DNA of 24,649 bases, taken from the NCBI GenBank assembly GCA_036351435.1, contig JAZBPA010000012.1, positions 1 through 24,649 on the forward strand. The letters run 5' to 3'. Of this stretch, positions 9,335-14,953 are shown piece after piece. The stretch's first letter is position 1. Each line of letters opens with the position of its first letter. The notes under the pieces were generated by a model, which saw nothing but the letters and a program-made list of their open reading frames with translations, was not told the DNA's origin and searched no databases. The position numbers were made by a program, and so were the translations under genes. This DNA comes from JAAUQA01 sp036351435. GTDB taxonomy: Bacteria > Pseudomonadota > Gammaproteobacteria > Competibacterales > Competibacteraceae.

Positions 9335-9365
9335 GACCCCAGGTTCAATTGAGCACGGGGTCAGC
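9332..9365. repeat. 9-bp inverted repeat between the DUF2934 and PilZ-like genes
   Basis: GCTGACCCC at 9332-9340 is the exact reverse complement of GGGGTCAGC at 9357-9365, with a 16-base loop. It lies 11 bases past the DUF2934 stop on the minus strand. No T-run follows on either strand, so it is not a canonical intrinsic terminator. It may stabilise mRNA ends within the cluster or be a small repeat unit. Confidence 0.5.
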
Positions 9366-9376
9366 ACCCGGGAATG

Positions 9377-9577
9377 TTATGGCAACCAATAGTCACCCAG
9401 TTGCTCCACTTCCTGTTCAGCCTCCAGCCAATCGTTTTCCTCTTGGCCAGCTTCAAAACCCCGTTGCTCGGCCTTCAGATAGGCTATTTCGGCAATCCGG
9501 CTGTTCCGTTCTTCAGGAGTGGCTTTATTCTGGGCGGATGCCGACTCAGCAGCAGTGGTTTTAGCTTTAGCGTTCAT
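9377..9577 (-). CDS. DUF2934 small protein
   Basis: The product is 66 aa from ATG 9577. An Ala/Lys-rich head (1-20) is followed by the DUF2934 core (about 22-58). The core contains RIAEIAYLKAEQRGF, then the acidic stretch EENDWLEAEQEV, which matches the family's helix, Gly-Phe turn and DWLEAE signature. The function of the family is unknown. These proteins are short, highly charged and probably cytoplasmic, with no signal peptide or membrane segment. It is the first gene of the leftward cluster and sits about 85 bases downstream of the predicted start from the sigma-54-like promoter at 9670-9688. The domain call is confident; no biochemical role can be offered. Confidence 0.85.
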   Translation of the reverse strand: MNAKAKTTAAESASAQNKATPEERNSRIAEIAYLKAEQRGFEAGQEENDWLEAEQEVEQLGDYWLP

Positions 9578-9669
9578 GTTTTTCTTTCAACCTCTCGTTT
9601 ATCGAATAGAAACTGATGGCAGTTTCTATCCCGTTTTCAATCGAATTTTATTGATGTTCAATTTAGATA

Positions 9670-9688
9670 ATTGCATAAGAGATGCCAG
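9670..9688 (-). promoter_or_regulatory. Sigma-54-like promoter for the DUF2934-PilZ-Hsp20-regulator cluster
   Basis: On the minus strand the bases read CTGGCATCTCTTATGCAAT. GG (complement of 9685-9686) is followed by exactly ten bases and then GC (complement of 9673-9674), the invariant -24/-12 spacing of sigma-54 promoters. TGGCA and TGCA flanks also match. The predicted start is near 9661, giving a leader of about 84 bases before the DUF2934 ATG. This is pattern matching by eye, not a scored search. Confidence 0.55.
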
Positions 9689-9766
9689 GGCTGTTTATCA
9701 GTCGAATATGGGTTAATAAACAATGAATTAATTAAAATAATTAGCTGCACAGATCGCGCATAAGGC

Positions 9767-9782
9767 TGCGACAAATGTCTGA
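9767..9782. promoter_or_regulatory. Candidate enhancer site 1 (TGCGAC-N4-GTCTGA)
   Basis: TGCGACAAATGTCTGA is an imperfect copy of the perfect repeat at 9853-9868: the left arm is identical and the right arm differs at two positions. Its centre is about 113 bases upstream of the predicted leftward start and about 190 bases upstream of the predicted rightward start. Both distances are typical for sigma-54 activator sites. Confidence 0.45.
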
Positions 9783-9852
9783 GCGATGGGGTTGATAAAG
9801 TGAAAAAGCTATTGGCGGCAATGGGTTATTAGCCTAATACCGCAGCACGAGA

Positions 9853-9868
9853 TGCGACTTTTGTCGCA
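9853..9868. promoter_or_regulatory. Candidate enhancer site 2 (perfect TGCGAC-N4-GTCGCA palindrome)
   Basis: TGCGAC (9853-9858) and GTCGCA (9863-9868) form a perfect 6-bp inverted repeat around TTTT. With site 1 it makes a pair 86 bp apart, located between two outward-facing GG-N10-GC promoters. The response regulator encoded at 6656-8074 is the natural candidate binder, but no sequence evidence links protein to site. It could also fold as a short RNA hairpin. Confidence 0.5.
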
Positions 9869-9937
9869 GGGGTTAGCGCACGCTTGACAGCTGCCGGCCA
9901 CTGATCCACATGCGCCGCCCATTATTTGCACTTCCCC

Positions 9938-9955
9938 CTGGAGAGGCTTAGGCTT
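9938..9955 (+). promoter_or_regulatory. Weaker sigma-54-like promoter toward the small ORF and patatin gene
   Basis: The plus strand has GG at 9940-9941, ten bases, then GC at 9952-9953 (CTGGAGAGGCTTAGGCTT). The GG/GC elements and spacing fit, but the surrounding bases match the consensus less well than the leftward promoter. The predicted start is near 9964, about 51 bases before the possible ORF at 10015 and about 200 before the patatin ATG. A TTGACA at 9884-9889 has no -10 partner, so no sigma-70 promoter competes convincingly. Confidence 0.35.
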
Positions 9956-10014
9956 TCAAACTCGTGCATTGTGATTTTTCTCTATCACAGGCTTGATGGC
10001 TCACAGGAGTTTCC

Positions 10015-10152
10015 ATGATGCACTTCCATGTCAAACATCCACTGTCATCCCGGCAAAGCGATAGGATCTCCGGGTCCGAGTTGATTAGTGGTCACATTCA
10101 CAATCCCAGGCCTGATCAGCTATCGCTAACCGTGCCTGGGGTTAGTCTTTAA
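10015..10152 (+). CDS. Possible 45-aa small protein upstream of the patatin gene
   Basis: An ATG at 10015 opens 45 codons ending in TAA at 10150-10152. It has a near-ideal ribosome site, AGGAG at 10005-10009, five bases before the ATG. The product (starting MMHFHVKHPLSSRQ, ending LTVPGVSL) is His/Ser-rich with no membrane segment or known motif, and I do not recognise it. It ends 12 bases before the patatin-like gene, so it may be a leader peptide, a co-translated small protein or chance. The strong ribosome site on an otherwise unexplained AUG is the main argument. Confidence 0.4.
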   Translation: MMHFHVKHPLSSRQSDRISGSELISGHIHNPRPDQLSLTVPGVSL

Positions 10153-10164
10153 ATAAGGCTCACT

Positions 10165-11034
10165 ATGGAAAAACGCTCTGTGTCCCTCGTGCTGGGGGCT
10201 GGCGGTGCCAGGGGCTACGCTCATATCGGCGTCATCAATTGGTTAGATGATCGTGGTTTCGACATCCGTTCCATCGCCGGCTCCTCCATGGGCGCACTAA
10301 TCGGCGGTATTTATGCCGCCGGTCAACTAGATACCTATACGGAATGGGTCCGTGCGCTGGAACGCCACGATGTATTGCAATTGTTGGACTTGTCTTTTGG
10401 TAGCAGCGGCCTGTTCAAGGGGGAAAGGGTCATTCAGACACTGCGGGACCTGATTGGCGATTACAACATAGAAGACTTACCGCTCTCCTTCACTGCAGTG
10501 GCCACCGACCTGGATGCCGAGAAAGAAGTGTGGTTGAGTCGGGGATCGCTGTTCGATGCCCTGCGTGCCTCAATTGCCATTCCTACTCTTTTCATGCCTT
10601 TTCATTACCAGGGCAGACGTTTGGTGGATGGCGGTTTGGTGAACCCACTGCCTATAGCGCCTACCCTGCGAGATATGACCGACCTCACCATCGCCGTCAA
10701 CCTGAACGGACGGGATGACCCCACGTTTGAACAATCCAACCCAGTAGGCGCGACCGGAACGGAAAACCGCTATAGACATATCTTCGGTAAATTCATCGAA
10801 GATCTGCTGGGCAAGCAACCTGAAGAGCATGAAATAACGGAATTGGGCCTGTTTGATATCATCTCTCAATCCCTTGATACCATGCAAAACAGCATCGCTC
10901 GGCTCAAGTTAGCCAGTTATTCGCCAGATATCATTATCGAAATTCCCAGGAACGCGTGCCGCTTCTATGAATTCCACCGGACCGATGAGATTATTGCTCT
11001 CGGTCGGCAACGGGCCGAGGCAGCCTTAACCTGA
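10165..11034 (+). CDS. Patatin-like phospholipase (RssA/YchK-type)
   Basis: The product is 289 aa from ATG 10165, with TAAGG seven bases upstream. The patatin fold is clear: the glycine-rich oxyanion loop GAGGARGYAHIG (11-22), the nucleophile elbow GSSMG (39-43) with Ser41, and the catalytic Asp155 in VDGGLVNP. The Ser-Asp dyad is complete. Family members hydrolyse acyl esters of phospholipids or other lipids. There is no signal peptide, so it is probably cytoplasmic or peripherally membrane-bound. Its physiological substrate is unknown. Divergent placement from the Hsp20/two-component cluster, with a shared 587-bp control region, suggests a link to envelope or lipid stress; this is inference. 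Confidence 0.93.
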   Translation: MEKRSVSLVLGAGGARGYAHIGVINWLDDRGFDIRSIAGSSMGALIGGIYAAGQLDTYTEWVRALERHDVLQLLDLSFGSSGLFKGERVIQTLRDLIGDYNIEDLPLSFTAVATDLDAEKEVWLSRGSLFDALRASIAIPTLFMPFHYQGRRLVDGGLVNPLPIAPTLRDMTDLTIAVNLNGRDDPTFEQSNPVGATGTENRYRHIFGKFIEDLLGKQPEEHEITELGLFDIISQSLDTMQNSIARLKLASYSPDIIIEIPRNACRFYEFHRTDEIIALGRQRAEAALT

Positions 11035-11035
11035 T

Positions 11036-11188
11036 TCATTGTGCTTCAGATACCGGATTACCCTTGATGGCGAAGCGAAAGGCTGGCAGCGTCTCTTCAC
11101 GCCAACGGGCGGAGGTCTGCGGGCGTTGCACGATATAAAAAGCTGCGTTCACTTCAATGGTAGTGAGCCGCTCTGTGCAGCAGCTCAA
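11036..11188 (-). pseudogene. DUF72-family remnant
   Basis: A minus-strand frame of 50 codons, bounded by TAG (11189-11191) and TGA (11036-11038), encodes LTTIEVNAAFYIVQRPQTS followed by ARWREETLPAFRFAIKGNP. This closely resembles the conserved core of DUF72 proteins (VEINSTFYR...RW...TP..FRFAVK). A full DUF72 protein is roughly 240-300 aa, so both ends are missing and no start codon with a ribosome site is present. It is a decayed fragment lying directly against the end of the patatin gene. Confidence 0.7.
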
Positions 11189-11272
11189 CTAGGTTTTTGA
11201 TTTGACCCCGGCTTAGAAATCATTCCTCCAGTGCCGGTGGTGTCAACGGCTGGCGCAGATCCTTTCAGTTTC

Positions 11273-11314
11273 AACTCAACAATCACCAGCTAAAGCTGGT
11301 GGTTGTTGAGTTTT
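11273..11314 (+). terminator. 18-bp near-perfect hairpin followed by TTTT
   Basis: AACTCAACAATCACCAGC (11273-11290) pairs with GCTGGTGGTTGTTGAGTT (11295-11312), with one U-G pair and a TAAA loop, then TTTTAG. It can act as an intrinsic terminator for rightward transcription, although it lies 240 bp beyond the patatin stop and the T-run is short. Its symmetry and its position among gene remnants also suit a REP-like or IS200/IS605-end hairpin. Confidence 0.45.
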
Positions 11315-11446
11315 AGAGCGGGAATTGTTGAATATATTTTCTAGGCCTCAGGTCCTCACCACACATAATCACCATAGAAGGTATTGAACCTGTTTGTGAT
11401 ATTGCAGATCAACCTACGTGAAACAAACACTTTTTCAACAAAAGGC

Positions 11447-11730
11447 ATGCTCGAAGATCATCCCTACCGAACGCCTCCAAAAACTGACCACTGCGAACTT
11501 TGCGGCCGTATCATGGACACGCTGACCAAACATCATCTCATTCCTCGATCTCGACATCGCAAAAAGCGCAATAAGCGGTTATTCAATCGAGAGGAGGTGT
11601 GAACTCGTATTCTTTGGGTCTGTCGTCCTTGTCACAACCATATTCACGATGTGCTTACTGAAAAAGAACTGGAGTCTAGTTACAACACCCGGCAAGCACT
11701 GCTCTTTCACCCGGAAATCCGCCGGTTTGT
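11447..11730 (+). pseudogene. HNH endonuclease remnant with an in-frame TGA
   Basis: From ATG 11447 the frame reads through CELCGR, then LTKHHLIPRSRH and RLFNREEV to a TGA at 11600-11602. In the same frame it continues with VCRPCHNHIHDVLTEKELES, then YNTRQALLFHPEIRRFV. The parts on both sides of the stop belong to one HNH-type domain: the CxxC and CRPC zinc pairs, the HHLIPR catalytic strand and the HNHIH helix. Thus one stop codon splits the nuclease between its two zinc pairs. A GAGGAGG stretch (11591-11597) overlaps the break, but no usual start codon follows at a good distance. Homology ends near 11730, where methyltransferase-like sequence begins in another frame. Confidence 0.7.
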
Positions 11731-12177
11731 GTGCGCATGGATTCTAGCTTTGAGGATAGACCTCGCTATACTCCCACTACCACCTTTGGAGCATTCCCTT
11801 TCCCAGAAGGCTTAACGCCCAACATTCCCGCCAAAGATTACGCCGCCGACCCACGAGCGCAATCCATTGCCAAAGCCGCCCGCCGCTTGAACGAGTTGCG
11901 TGAAAACTGGTTGAATCCGCCGGAATGGGTCAAGTGCGTTCCCGAAGTCGTGCCCGGCTATCCTGACCGCATCTTACCGATGGATGACAAGACCGCCGCT
12001 CTGCTCAAAAAACGCACTTTGACCAATTTGTACAACGAACGCCCGACTTGATTGGCCAATGCTCATCGTGATTTGGATACCGCCGTTGCCGCTGCATACG
12101 GTTGGCAGTCGGATATTACGGACGACGAAATTTTGAGTCAGTTGTTGGCGCTGAATAAGGCGTATTACGAGATCTGA
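11731..12177 (+). pseudogene. C-terminal fragment of a large class I DNA methyltransferase, with in-frame TGA
   Basis: The frame from 11731 encodes the conserved end of large type IIG-like DNA methyltransferases: FEDRPRYTPTTTF, FPFPEGLTPNIPA, RLNELRENWLNPPEW, VPGYPDRILP and KKRTLTNLYNERPT. A TGA at 12049-12051 follows. The same frame continues as LANAHRDLDTAVAAAYGW, then DDEILSQLLALNKAYYEI to the TGA at 12175-12177. Relatives usually have Trp at the TGA position, so a single TGG to TGA change is likely. The N-terminal catalytic and target-recognition regions are absent, so it cannot function. It abuts the HNH remnant, implying a deletion that fused two dead genes. Confidence 0.75.
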
Positions 12178-12276
12178 GCTTTGCTGCTCAATGCTCATTT
12201 ATGCAACGGTATTGGGGGCGGCGTTTATACATTGCTACAATCCTATTTTGCCACCTAGGCGTTCAGCTACATCACC

Positions 12277-12663
12277 ATGCAAAAATCCCAGCAAATAAAG
12301 ATCTTGATGGACGAGGATGACTTCCAGATCACGACCAAGCAAGTTAATACTCCCATAGGAGATTATCCCCTTAGTGATATTCAAGGCGTTGCCAGCCGCA
12401 TCACCAAGCCCGTGTGGGGCCCTCTCCTATTGGCAATTCTAGGCACTATAAACCTAGCCATCGCCTTCCACGCCGGCTACTGGCTGGACTTTGTCACCGC
12501 GGGTATCATGCTCGGCGCTGGTCTGGTCTGGTGGACCCGAGGCACAAAATATGTGCTTATTCTGACTTTACCCAAGGGGGATGTGGATGCCTGGACTGCC
12601 CGTCATGAATCTCAGGTAAAGCAGGCACTGGACATGCTCCAGCAAAGTCTGCACAAACGCTAG
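12277..12663 (+). CDS. Small two-TM membrane protein, possibly DUF6232-like
   Basis: The product is 128 aa from ATG 12277; the ribosome site is weak. A soluble N-terminal part (1-45) with alternating strands (TTKQVNTPIGDYPLSDIQGVAS region) precedes two adjacent hydrophobic segments (about 47-64 and 69-87). A cytoplasmic tail follows (about 95-128) ending in an amphipathic helix. The layout, with a short PH-like strand region, a membrane hairpin and a strand-helix tail, resembles DUF6232 proteins, which have no known function. It is convergent with the phosphatase-like gene at 12769. The coding call is fairly secure from length and amino-acid composition; the family call is tentative. Confidence 0.65.
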   Translation: MQKSQQIKILMDEDDFQITTKQVNTPIGDYPLSDIQGVASRITKPVWGPLLLAILGTINLAIAFHAGYWLDFVTAGIMLGAGLVWWTRGTKYVLILTLPKGDVDAWTARHESQVKQALDMLQQSLHKR

Positions 12664-12768
12664 CGCTGGACATGACTTCGCTACTCTCATTCGTTGACTC
12701 GCCGCAACGCACCGATCTCTCGAAGCATTAAGGGAAAGTTAGAAAGAGAAAAGAGCTAGCAAATCGAT

Positions 12769-13629
12769 TCAGCGCATCGGCGGGTTGCGCAATTCGGCAC
12801 AATCTGCAATTCGTTCGAGCACTTGCGAGTGCAATTCTGGATCGCGGGTAACCACAAGCTGGGGAATGCGGCCGAGGCTTACCTGGCTGAAAGCAGTGAC
12901 GGGATTGCCAGCAAAGTCGGTCACAATCGCTCCAGCTAGCGAAGCAATAAAGGCAATCACGCCGCTGTCGAGGTAGCTACAGTTATATCCGAGAAAACCG
13001 CCAATAGCTCCAGTGAATACGCTGAATGTGGCGATTTCACAGCAAGCAGGATCGTAATCCTGTACAGCATCCAAGACATTGAAATCGTTGCCTAATGCCT
13101 GTTTGAGTTGTGGGCAATTGAGCGTAACCAGGGTCCCACCGCCGACCGGCACCTGCAAAGGACGATAAGCAACGCCTTGCATGACCTCTTGTTTGGAAAC
13201 CGTATATGCTCCGTCATCTTTGAAGCCTAGATAGAAGGTTTCCGTACCGGGCACATAAGAGATTCCGGCAGCATATTCCCCGCGATAGTTCAGGCTGATA
13301 ATGATGTCGAATAGGGGCAGCTGATCTTGGTAAAACCGCGTGCCGTTGATGGGGTCCAGAAACAGCTTGTAGTCTGCGTCACCGACAAAGTATTTGGCAT
13401 TCAACGATTGTTCTTCTTCCTCCCCGTAAAACGCGATCTCGGGGAAGCGGGCCAGCGTGGCGATCTCAATGAAGTTCTGCACGCTCAAATCGGCATCGGT
13501 CAGTGCTTGAGAGAAGGCGTTTTCGCCCGCTTTATTGCGGTTTTCGATACGGCTCTGGATTTGTAGGGCGTAGTCTCCGGCTGTGACCATGAGGGGCAGA
13601 TAATAGGAGCTGAACTCGTGAAGATTCAT
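12769..13629 (-). CDS. Inositol monophosphatase-family protein with altered metal-site motif
   Basis: The product is 286 aa from ATG 13629, normal for the family. Motifs in order are LTDAD (43-47), the metal-binding acidic turn YGEEEE (68-73), and LDPINGTRFY (91-100), where the usual DPxDGT motif has Asn95 in place of the second Asp. Next is LDSGVIAFIASLAGAIVTDFAGNP (220-243), which fits the C-terminal WDxAxxxxxxxEAGG region with Asp221 kept. The family hydrolyses inositol phosphates, PAP or sugar bisphosphates with Mg2+. Asn95 removes one metal ligand, so activity may be weak or the substrate different. It has no obvious operon partner. The fold is secure; substrate and activity are not. Confidence 0.82.
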   Translation of the reverse strand: MNLHEFSSYYLPLMVTAGDYALQIQSRIENRNKAGENAFSQALTDADLSVQNFIEIATLARFPEIAFYGEEEEQSLNAKYFVGDADYKLFLDPINGTRFYQDQLPLFDIIISLNYRGEYAAGISYVPGTETFYLGFKDDGAYTVSKQEVMQGVAYRPLQVPVGGGTLVTLNCPQLKQALGNDFNVLDAVQDYDPACCEIATFSVFTGAIGGFLGYNCSYLDSGVIAFIASLAGAIVTDFAGNPVTAFSQVSLGRIPQLVVTRDPELHSQVLERIADCAELRNPPMR

Positions 13630-13710
13630 TGACCGATCCGCTTTTTTAACAGGGTGTGGTTGATAACTTTACGGAAAAAAATCGGGAAATAGGAATAGTA
13701 GTCAAGGACA

Positions 13711-14034
13711 TCACCGAACGAGCATTTGTTCGTCTTGTTTGGACAACTTCAGTTCGTCGACGCCGACCCGCACTGCACCATGGACCAGGGCGGTGGTAAA
13801 GCTGGTAAACGGATTGATACCTAAACCAATCGGATCACCTAAAGCGACGTTCGTAACCCCTTTGACCGCGGTGGCAACCGTAAAGTGGGCTGCGGCAGTG
13901 CCGACAAACTTGGCCTGGGATTCGTTTAAATTCAGGCGTAGAGCAATACGATGCGCGAAGTGGTGCGCCAATTCACCGGCTACCAGACCGGCTGCGGAAC
14001 CTAGGGGTTCCGCCAGTGGTAGGGACCAAGGCAT
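13711..14034 (-). CDS. Unrecognised 107-aa protein
   Basis: ATG 14034 is preferred because AGGAG lies seven bases upstream; an in-frame ATG at 14067 would add 11 residues and itself contains that ribosome site in its coding part. The product is Ala/Gly/Val-rich and mildly hydrophobic, with helical stretches such as GLVAGELAHHFAHRIALRLN and AHFTVATAVKGVTNVALGD. It ends in a charged tail (DELKLSKQDEQMLVR). No clear transmembrane span, signal peptide or known motif is visible. It might be a soluble helical protein or be membrane-associated. It is on the same strand as the phosphatase-like gene 81 bp downstream. I do not recognise it. Confidence 0.6.
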   Translation of the reverse strand: MPWSLPLAEPLGSAAGLVAGELAHHFAHRIALRLNLNESQAKFVGTAAAHFTVATAVKGVTNVALGDPIGLGINPFTSFTTALVHGAVRVGVDELKLSKQDEQMLVR

Positions 14035-14131
14035 GAACGATCTCCTAAATAATTGGGTGCCTTCCATTTCGGCACAGCGTTAGCTGGAGTCCTGATGTAT
14101 CGCTGTCTTTGTTCCTAAGCCAAGCTCCGCA

Positions 14132-14938
14132 TCATCCCAGCACGGCTAACCGAAAAGCTTCATTGAGTTTGTCGAAAAGTTCAGCTTTGGCGATTACATC
14201 CGGTCGGCCCTGACCGGAGAATTGGGGATTCTGCCGGTCAAGTTCAGCTTTGATGAATTCACCAATTTCAGGGATTGGGTCACCGAGTCCAAGTTCAGAG
14301 GTTTGACGTTTTGCTGCCAATAGCGCCGCAATTCCTGGGCGAATTTCCGGCGGAGCCACAGCTTCGACTAGACGTTCGAACTCGACGGGAGGAACGCCGT
14401 AACCCTGCTCAATATAGCGGATTGCCAGTAAAGGCCGCAGCACATAGAAGTACTTTTTGAGTCTGACCTTATCCTTGAATAAATACTCGCGAGCGTTGCC
14501 CCGCGCCATGTGGCTGTAGTGATAGCAAAGTGCGATGGAATTGGCGTACTGGGGAGCAATGTTTCTGAGCGTCTCCGCAAACTGACCCTGCTCAATATAG
14601 CGGATGGGGCTATTAAGCCATTCCAAAAGAGTGCCATTAGTGCGGGTGAGCAAATACAGCGCTTTGCGAATATCCCAGCCGCTGCAGTCGATTTCATCCG
14701 TGATCGGATATTCGATCACATCGCGCCGTTGCTCGATATCAAAGGACAAATACCAATTGACGTCACGCACATAGAGGAACCGGACGTCATAGTCCGAATC
14801 GGGCGAGGCGAAACCCCAAGCGCGGCTACCTGATTCACAGGCATAGACGATACGCATGCCATGTTCAGATTCAGCCGCACGCAGTCGTCTGAGAATCTCA
14901 GCGCGTGCTGAATCACCGACAGCTATGGGGGTGCTCAC
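14132..14938 (-). CDS. RlaP-type nucleotidyltransferase (DNA polymerase beta superfamily)
   Basis: The product is 268 aa from GTG 14938; no ATG lies near. The signature GSRAWGFASPDSDYDVRFLYV (37-57) has the GS motif and the Asp-x-Asp pair (Asp49, Asp51) of polymerase-beta nucleotidyltransferases. The rest, including IDCSGWDIRKALYLL and FKDKVRLKKYFYVLRPLLA, matches the RlaP/YcgL family. Some members are found beside RNA ligases and are proposed to act in RNA repair, but no ligase gene is in this window. It starts 15 bases after the fadH stop, so it is probably co-transcribed with it; no functional link between the two is known. Confidence 0.85.
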   Translation of the reverse strand: MSTPIAVGDSARAEILRRLRAAESEHGMRIVYACESGSRAWGFASPDSDYDVRFLYVRDVNWYLSFDIEQRRDVIEYPITDEIDCSGWDIRKALYLLTRTNGTLLEWLNSPIRYIEQGQFAETLRNIAPQYANSIALCYHYSHMARGNAREYLFKDKVRLKKYFYVLRPLLAIRYIEQGYGVPPVEFERLVEAVAPPEIRPGIAALLAAKRQTSELGLGDPIPEIGEFIKAELDRQNPQFSGQGRPDVIAKAELFDKLNEAFRLAVLG

Positions 14939-14953
14939 GTTGTTAGCTGGACT

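Noticed and set aside
9764..9832. Short open stretch ending VDKVKKLLAAMGY before a TAG
   Set aside because: It is 22 codons, has a stop just upstream and no start codon with a ribosome site; it overlaps the enhancer-like repeat.
9884..9889. TTGACA resembling a sigma-70 -35 box
   Set aside because: No acceptable -10 hexamer is found at 16-18 bases on the plus strand.
9970..9989. TGTGA...TCACA dyad resembling a CRP site
   Set aside because: The arms are separated by 10 bases instead of the 6 needed for CRP, so the spacing does not fit.
11600..11602. Selenocysteine or programmed read-through at the HNH TGA
   Set aside because: No SECIS-like hairpin was evident directly after it and the neighbouring methyltransferase remnant is also broken, so decay is simpler.
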